A stretch of 64,000 nucleotides of DNA from Arenibacter hampyeongensis (GTDB taxonomy: Bacteria; Bacteroidota; Bacteroidia; Flavobacteriales; Flavobacteriaceae): NCBI RefSeq assembly GCF_002909255.1, contig NZ_PIOB01000003.1, positions 186,001 through 250,000 on the forward strand, in the 5' to 3' direction. Position 1 is the first letter of the stretch. Each line of letters begins with the position of its first letter. Positions 59,780 through 64,000 of this stretch are shown piece by piece. Under the pieces are notes generated by a model. That model worked only from the letters and a program-made list of their open reading frames with translations. It was not told the DNA's origin and did no database searches. The position numbers were made by a program, and so were the translations under genes.

Positions 59780-60733
59780 TTAAAACAACTCTTTGGCGAT
59801 GGCTTCAATATTGTCAGATTTACCCATGGAATAATAATGCAATACAGGAACTCCTGCCGCTTTAAGTTCCTTGGATTGCTGTATGGCCCACTCAATTCCC
59901 ACCTTGCGCACATCTGCGTTGGTAGAGCAGTCGTCTACTGCATTTATCAGATCCTGTGGAAGATCAATTTTAAAAACCTGAGGCAATAATTGCAAATGCC
60001 GTTTTACGGCAATGGGCTTAATCCCTGGAATAATGGGCACATTAATCCCCATATCCTTGGCTGCTTTTACAAATTCGAAATACTTTTGATTATCAAAAAA
60101 CATTTGAGTCACCACATAATCGGCTCCTGCATCCACTTTTTCCTTTAAGCGTTTTAAGTCGGTTATCAAGGAAGGGGCCTCTAGATGTTTTTCAGGATAC
60201 CCCGCCACCCCAATACAAAAATTGGCACTATGCACCGTCTCAACCTTATCATGCAAATAATTTCCATGATTTAAGGCGTAGATCTGTTTCACCAAATCCG
60301 TTGCATAAGCATGTCCGCCTGTGGTAGGACTAAAATACTGTTCCTCTTTCCGGGCATCTCCGCGCAGAGCCATCACATTTTCGATACCCAAATAATGACA
60401 ATCAACAAGAACGTACTCGGTTTCTTCTTTGGTAAATCCGCCGCAAAGTACATGGGGAACTGTATCTACCCCGTATTTATGTTGAATGGACGCGCAAATT
60501 CCTACCGTTCCCGGTCTCATACGCGTTAACTTTTTATCCAACAGGCCATCCCGGTCTATGTACACATATTCTTCCCTGGATGTAGTAACATCAATAAATG
60601 GCGGTTTAAACTCCATTAAGGGATCTATATTGTCATACAATTCCTGAATACTCCTACCCTTGACCGGCGGTATAATTTCGAAGGAGAATAAGGTCTTCCC
60701 CTCAGCTTTTTTTATGTGTTCTGTTACTTTCAT
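59780..60733 (-). CDS. metF: Methylenetetrahydrofolate reductase
   Basis: 317 residues, standard length. A flavin-dependent barrel that reduces 5,10-methylene-THF to 5-methyl-THF, the methyl donor of MetH. LFSFEIIPPVKGRSIQELYD, FIDVTTSREEY, ENVMALRGDARKEE and DYVVTQMFFDNQKYFEFVK are diagnostic. metH lies upstream on the same strand, so enzyme and acceptor are encoded together, but 580 bases of repeat-rich DNA separate them. Confidence 0.97.
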   Translation of the reverse strand: MKVTEHIKKAEGKTLFSFEIIPPVKGRSIQELYDNIDPLMEFKPPFIDVTTSREEYVYIDRDGLLDKKLTRMRPGTVGICASIQHKYGVDTVPHVLCGGFTKEETEYVLVDCHYLGIENVMALRGDARKEEQYFSPTTGGHAYATDLVKQIYALNHGNYLHDKVETVHSANFCIGVAGYPEKHLEAPSLITDLKRLKEKVDAGADYVVTQMFFDNQKYFEFVKAAKDMGINVPIIPGIKPIAVKRHLQLLPQVFKIDLPQDLINAVDDCSTNADVRKVGIEWAIQQSKELKAAGVPVLHYYSMGKSDNIEAIAKELF

Positions 60734-60854
60734 GATTTCTCCCCCTACCTTTCCCTAATGAAAAGGACCTTTGTCAATTATTATAATTAATACATGCGCA
60801 AATATGCACTTCTATATTCTGAATTCTTATATGGCAGCTCCCAATCACTCCTTT

Positions 60855-60965
60855 CAGTCGGTTTGGGACCGGGCTATACACTTAATTTTTTTATGTCCAA
60901 TTACATAAAAAAGATATCGTTCCTATCCCTGCTGCAAAGGCTATCCCTGTGGATAGGAATCAAAA
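60855..60965. repeat. Putative degenerate intergenic repeat element
   Basis: The stretch holds a left arm GGTTTGGGACCGGGCTATAC (60860-60879), a perfect 10-base-pair AT hairpin (60887-60896 with 60903-60912, loop CCAATT) and a right arm with CTATCCCT twice (60924-60931 and 60942-60949). I associate GGGCTAT...ATCCCT arms around a variable hairpin with non-coding repeats in Bacteroidota genomes, but cannot confirm this here. The flanking sequence from 60734 shows no gene. Confidence 0.35.
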
Positions 60966-61006
60966 TCCAATTTCAATGCTACATTTTATTTCGAGAGCGA
61001 AACCTA

Positions 61007-61285
61007 GACCTACAAGGTTTTTAAAACCTTGCAGGTCCAAATGGCCAAATTAATCATCCGCAATATTCTGCAACAACTTTGACAAGACCTACAAGGTTAA
61101 AAAAAACCTTGCAGGTCCAAATGGCCAAATCAATCATCCGTAATATTCTGCAACAAGCCTTGACAAGACCTACAAGGTTAAAAAAAAATCTTGCAGGTCC
61201 AAATGATGATACCCAATCAACCGCAATACCCTTCCTCTTCAAACCTTAACTAGACCTACAAGGTTAAAAAAAAACCTTGCAGGTC
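61007..61285 (-). repeat. Four tandem palindromic units with metH-tail spacers
   Basis: Four near-identical inverted repeats lie at 61007-61036, 61086-61117, 61167-61199 and 61253-61285 (arms GACCTACAAGGTT and AACCTTGCAGGTC). The period is 79, 81 and 86 bases. In the plus-strand RNA each has an A-C mismatch; in the minus-strand RNA this becomes a G-U pair, so the hairpin is complete only in the direction of metH and metF transcription. The first two spacers contain copies of the last 27 or so bases of metH (25 of 28 identical at 61050-61077), and the third a decayed copy. No U-tract follows the hairpins. Confidence 0.9.
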
Positions 61286-61313
61286 AAATCAACAACCTTG
61301 CAAATTCCTGTCC

Positions 61314-64000
61314 TTAATCATCCGCAATATTGGGCGACAACCATCTTGTGGCTTCCTCCACAGGCATCCCTTTCCGAGCTGCAAAATCGGCCACCTGGTC
61401 CTCCTTTATTTTACCTACTCCAAAATACCGGGCTTCCTCATTGCCAAAATAATATCCACTTACACTGGCTGCAGGCCACATGGCCAAACTATCTGTCAAT
61501 TCCACCCCGATCTTTTCCTTCACTTCCAATAATTCCCAAAGGGTCAATTTCTCCAAATGGTCCGGACAGGCCGGGTATCCCGGTGCTGGCCTTATTCCTT
61601 TGTAGGACTCCTTGATCAGTTCTTCATTGCTAAGCCCTTCATCTACGGCATATCCCCAATGGTTGATCCGTACTTCCCTATGCAAATATTCCGCGAAAGC
61701 CTCTGCAAAACGATCTGCCAATGCCTTTACCATAATACTGTTGTAGTCGTCCAGATTTTTACGATAACTATCTGCCAATTCATCTGTTCCAAATCCCGTG
61801 GATACACAAAAACAACCTATATAATCTTGTAAACCACTTGCTTCAGGGGCAATAAAATCGGACAAAGCAAAATTAGGTTTCCCTACATATTTTTTAGCCT
61901 GTTGCCTTAAAGTCCTAAAGGTAAATTCCTTTCCATTGTGCTGCAACAAAATATCATCGTCGTTGACCGTATTGGCAGGGAACAAGCCAAATATGGCTTT
62001 CGCTTGAAAAAGCTTGCCATCCAGTATTTTTTTCAGCATGGCCTTGGCATCATCAAAAAGCTCGGTCGCCTGTTTGCCTACGACCTCATCCTTCAAAATA
62101 TCCGGGTACTTGCCATGCAGTTCCCAACTTCTAAAGAAGGGGGACCAATCTATATACGGTTCCAATTCCCGAAAATCAAAATCTTCGATCATTTGAATTC
62201 CCAAGGTCTTAGGCTTAACAATTCCGGCCTTTGACCAGTCCATTTGATATTTATTCTTTCTTGCCGCCTCTAGGGTCAAATATTCTTTATGTTTTCCCCT
62301 GTTCAGGAATTTTTTTCTAAAATCGGCATAGTCCAACTTAATGTTCTCCTTGTACTTTTGGGAAGCCTCTTTTTGCAATAGGTCTCCCACCACGGTTACT
62401 GCCCTGGAAGCGTCGTTAACATGCACCACGGCACTCTTGTATTGCGGGTCTATCTTAACGGCTGTATGGGCCTTACTGGTCGTAGCACCACCAATAAGCA
62501 GGGGAACCGTAAAATTTTGTCGCTCCATTTCCTTGGCCAAAAAGACCATCTCATCCAAGGAAGGGGTAATAAGTCCGCTAAGACCGATAATATCCACATT
62601 TTCCTCCCTGGCTGCATTAATAATTTTCTCGGGAGGCACCATTACCCCCAAATCAACGATCTCGTAGTTGTTACAGGCAAGAACTACGCTAACAATATTT
62701 TTCCCTATATCGTGCACATCCCCTTTTACGGTCGCCATTAGAATTTTTCCAGCAGACGAGCTGCTTCCTTCAGGTTGCGGATTTTTAAGCTTCTCTTCTT
62801 CAATAAAGGGTAACAGATAAGCCACTGCCTTTTTCATTACCCTGGCAGATTTTACCACTTGGGGCAAGAACATCTTACCACTTTGAAAAAGATCTCCCAC
62901 CACGTTCATTCCGGTCATTAAATGTCCTTCTATTACCTCGATTGGGGCTTTTACACTTAAGCGCGCAGCTTCCACATCCTCTACAACATATTGATCGATT
63001 CCCTTGACCAATGCCCGGGTAATCCTATTTTGCAAGGGTTCTTCCCTCCAAGAAAGATCTACTTTATTTTCCTTCTCCTTGCCAATTACAGTTTCTGCAA
63101 ATTCCAATAAGCGCTCAGTGGCGTCATCCCTTCGGTTAAGGATTACATCCTCTACACGCTCCAATAGGTCCTTTGGAATATCGTCATACACTTCCAACAT
63201 ACTTGGGTTAACAATTCCAATATTCATACCCGCCTTTATGGCGTGATACAGAAATACGGAATGCATAGCCTCCCGAACAGGATTATTGCCCCTAAAACTA
63301 AAGGACACATTACTCACCCCTCCACTTACACTACAAAAAGGTAAATTCTCCTTCACCCAAGCAGTAGCCTTTATAAAATCGAGCGCATTTAACTTATGCT
63401 CATCCATTCCCGTGGCTACGGGAAAAATGTTTAAATCGAAAATAATATCCTCTGGTGGAAACCCTACTTTATTCACCAAAATATCATAGGAACGTTTGGT
63501 AATTTCCAGCCGCCTCTCGTAATTATCAGCCTGCCCTACCTCATCAAAAGCCATAACAATGACTGCAGCACCGTAACGCCTAATTAATTTGGCGTGATGT
63601 ATAAACTCTTTCTCCCCTTCTTTGAGACTTATTGAATTTACCACACATTTTCCTTGCACTACCTGCAGACCTGCCTCTATAATTTCCCATTTAGAGCTAT
63701 CGATCATGATGGGGACCCGGGCTATATCCGGTTCGGCCACGATAAGGTTCAAGAACTTTACCATAACCTCCTTGCCATCTATAAGGCCATCATCCATATT
63801 AACATCAATGATCTGAGCCCCTCCCTCTACCTGTTCGCGGGCAATATCCAAAGCTTCTTCAAACTTCTCCTCCTTGATCAGTCGCAGGAATTTTTTGGAA
63901 CCCGCCACATTGGTACGTTCTCCCACATTTACGAAATTGCTTTCTGGGGTTATCACCAAAGGTTCCAATCCGGAAAGTTTTAAAAACCGTTTTGTACTAT
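61314..64000 (-). CDS. metH: Cobalamin-dependent methionine synthase, core subunit (partial, 5' end outside window)
   Basis: About 895 residues are visible and the frame runs off the right edge with no stop. A TTG at 63968 is not the start, because residues typical of the family precede it (KRFLKLSG). Domains: pterin-binding ([20 protein letters not shown] onward, to about 300), cobalamin cap (about 310-400), cobalamin-binding with [16 protein letters not shown] (DxHxxG His axial ligand) and a C-terminal AdoMet activation domain ([36 protein letters not shown]). The N-terminal homocysteine domain seems to be missing; in Bacteroidota it is often encoded by a separate gene. It yields methionine from homocysteine. 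Confidence 0.97.
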   Translation of the reverse strand, partial: STKRFLKLSGLEPLVITPESNFVNVGERTNVAGSKKFLRLIKEEKFEEALDIAREQVEGGAQIIDVNMDDGLIDGKEVMVKFLNLIVAEPDIARVPIMIDSSKWEIIEAGLQVVQGKCVVNSISLKEGEKEFIHHAKLIRRYGAAVIVMAFDEVGQADNYERRLEITKRSYDILVNKVGFPPEDIIFDLNIFPVATGMDEHKLNALDFIKATAWVKENLPFCSVSGGVSNVSFSFRGNNPVREAMHSVFLYHAIKAGMNIGIVNPSMLEVYDDIPKDLLERVEDVILNRRDDATERLLEFAETVIGKEKENKVDLSWREEPLQNRITRALVKGIDQYVVEDVEAARLSVKAPIEVIEGHLMTGMNVVGDLFQSGKMFLPQVVKSARVMKKAVAYLLPFIEEEKLKNPQPEGSSSSAGKILMATVKGDVHDIGKNIVSVVLACNNYEIVDLGVMVPPEKIINAAREENVDIIGLSGLITPSLDEMVFLAKEMERQNFTVPLLIGGATTSKAHTAVKIDPQYKSAVVHVNDASRAVTVVGDLLQKEASQKYKENIKLDYADFRKKFLNRGKHKEYLTLEAARKNKYQMDWSKAGIVKPKTLGIQMIEDFDFRELEPYIDWSPFFRSWELHGKYPDILKDEVVGKQATELFDDAKAMLKKILDGKLFQAKAIFGLFPANTVNDDDILLQHNGKEFTFRTLRQQAKKYVGKPNFALSDFIAPEASGLQDYIGCFCVSTGFGTDELADSYRKNLDDYNSIMVKALADRFAEAFAEYLHREVRINHWGYAVDEGLSNEELIKESYKGIRPAPGYPACPDHLEKLTLWELLEVKEKIGVELTDSLAMWPAASVSGYYFGNEEARYFGVGKIKEDQVADFAARKGMPVEEATRWLSPNIADD

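Noticed and set aside
60734-61006. A SAM-type riboswitch before metF
   Set aside because: The minus-strand leader shows no conserved SAM-riboswitch core; only AT hairpins and repeats are visible.
60794-61024. A 76-codon plus-strand frame between metF and the array
   Set aside because: It crosses a hairpin element and the first palindrome, has no family resemblance and opposes the transcription of both flanking genes.
61054-61242. A 62-codon minus-strand frame across the palindrome array
   Set aside because: It reads through the repeat units in a frame unrelated to metH; its internal repetition comes only from the DNA repeat.

Overview
The window is a chromosomal segment of a member of the Bacteroidota, most likely a (marine) Flavobacteriaceae. 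The evidence is the AT-rich intergenic DNA, a SusC/SusD outer-membrane pair, several promoter -7 boxes of the Bacteroidota type TAnnTTTG, an S12-S7-EF-G-S10 arrangement without tuf, zinc-free S14 and L36, a MetH that lacks its N-terminal homocysteine domain, and many secreted proteins and lipoproteins with no assigned family. Genus cannot be fixed from the sequence alone. I found no rRNA, tRNA, CRISPR array, transposase or prophage gene.

Layout. 1-7 kb (minus strand): a very large secreted HEAT-repeat protein with two DUF1080 domains (cut by the left edge), a Tat-type Gfo/Idh/MocA oxidoreductase, and a membrane-spanning protein with an outer LamG domain and an inner SARP-type DNA-binding domain, which is a candidate regulator of its neighbours. 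7-18.9 kb: argS, a small unknown gene, a BCCT transporter, two guanidine-modifying (pentein-fold) hydrolases, gltA, a GT5 glycogen/starch synthase, eno and carA, with clear terminators after gltA and eno. 19-36.2 kb: one uninterrupted minus-strand str-S10-spc-alpha superoperon from rpsL to rplQ (32 genes, including secY, infA and rpoA). It has a textbook promoter before rpsL, a terminator-like hairpin between rpsJ and rplC, a 102-base spacer of unusual content before rpsD, and a strong terminator after rplQ. Two genes, rpmJ and rpmD, are very short.

36.7-42.6 kb (plus strand): a SusC/SusD-like/lipoprotein uptake operon without any enzyme gene, ended by a terminator. 42.7-51.7 kb: rlmB, a rhomboid protease, rarA, three envelope proteins of unknown role, a YjjG-type phosphatase overlapping a deacetylase-like gene, and radC. 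51.8-54.7 kb: a second Gfo/Idh/MocA plus DUF1080 pair with a VOC protein. 54.7-59.6 kb: small secreted or membrane unknowns, a serine beta-lactamase-like hydrolase, a DUF2807 lipoprotein and a PagL-like outer-membrane enzyme. 59.8-64 kb: metF and metH (cut by the right edge), separated by 580 bases that hold four tandem palindromic units; the spacers between them are copies of the 3' end of metH.

The most interesting items are the LamG-membrane-SARP protein beside a sugar-oxidation gene pair, the duplicated DUF1080/oxidoreductase theme at both ends of the window, the metH-tail/hairpin array, and possible RNA control elements inside the ribosomal superoperon. No complete undescribed system could be demonstrated from sequence alone.
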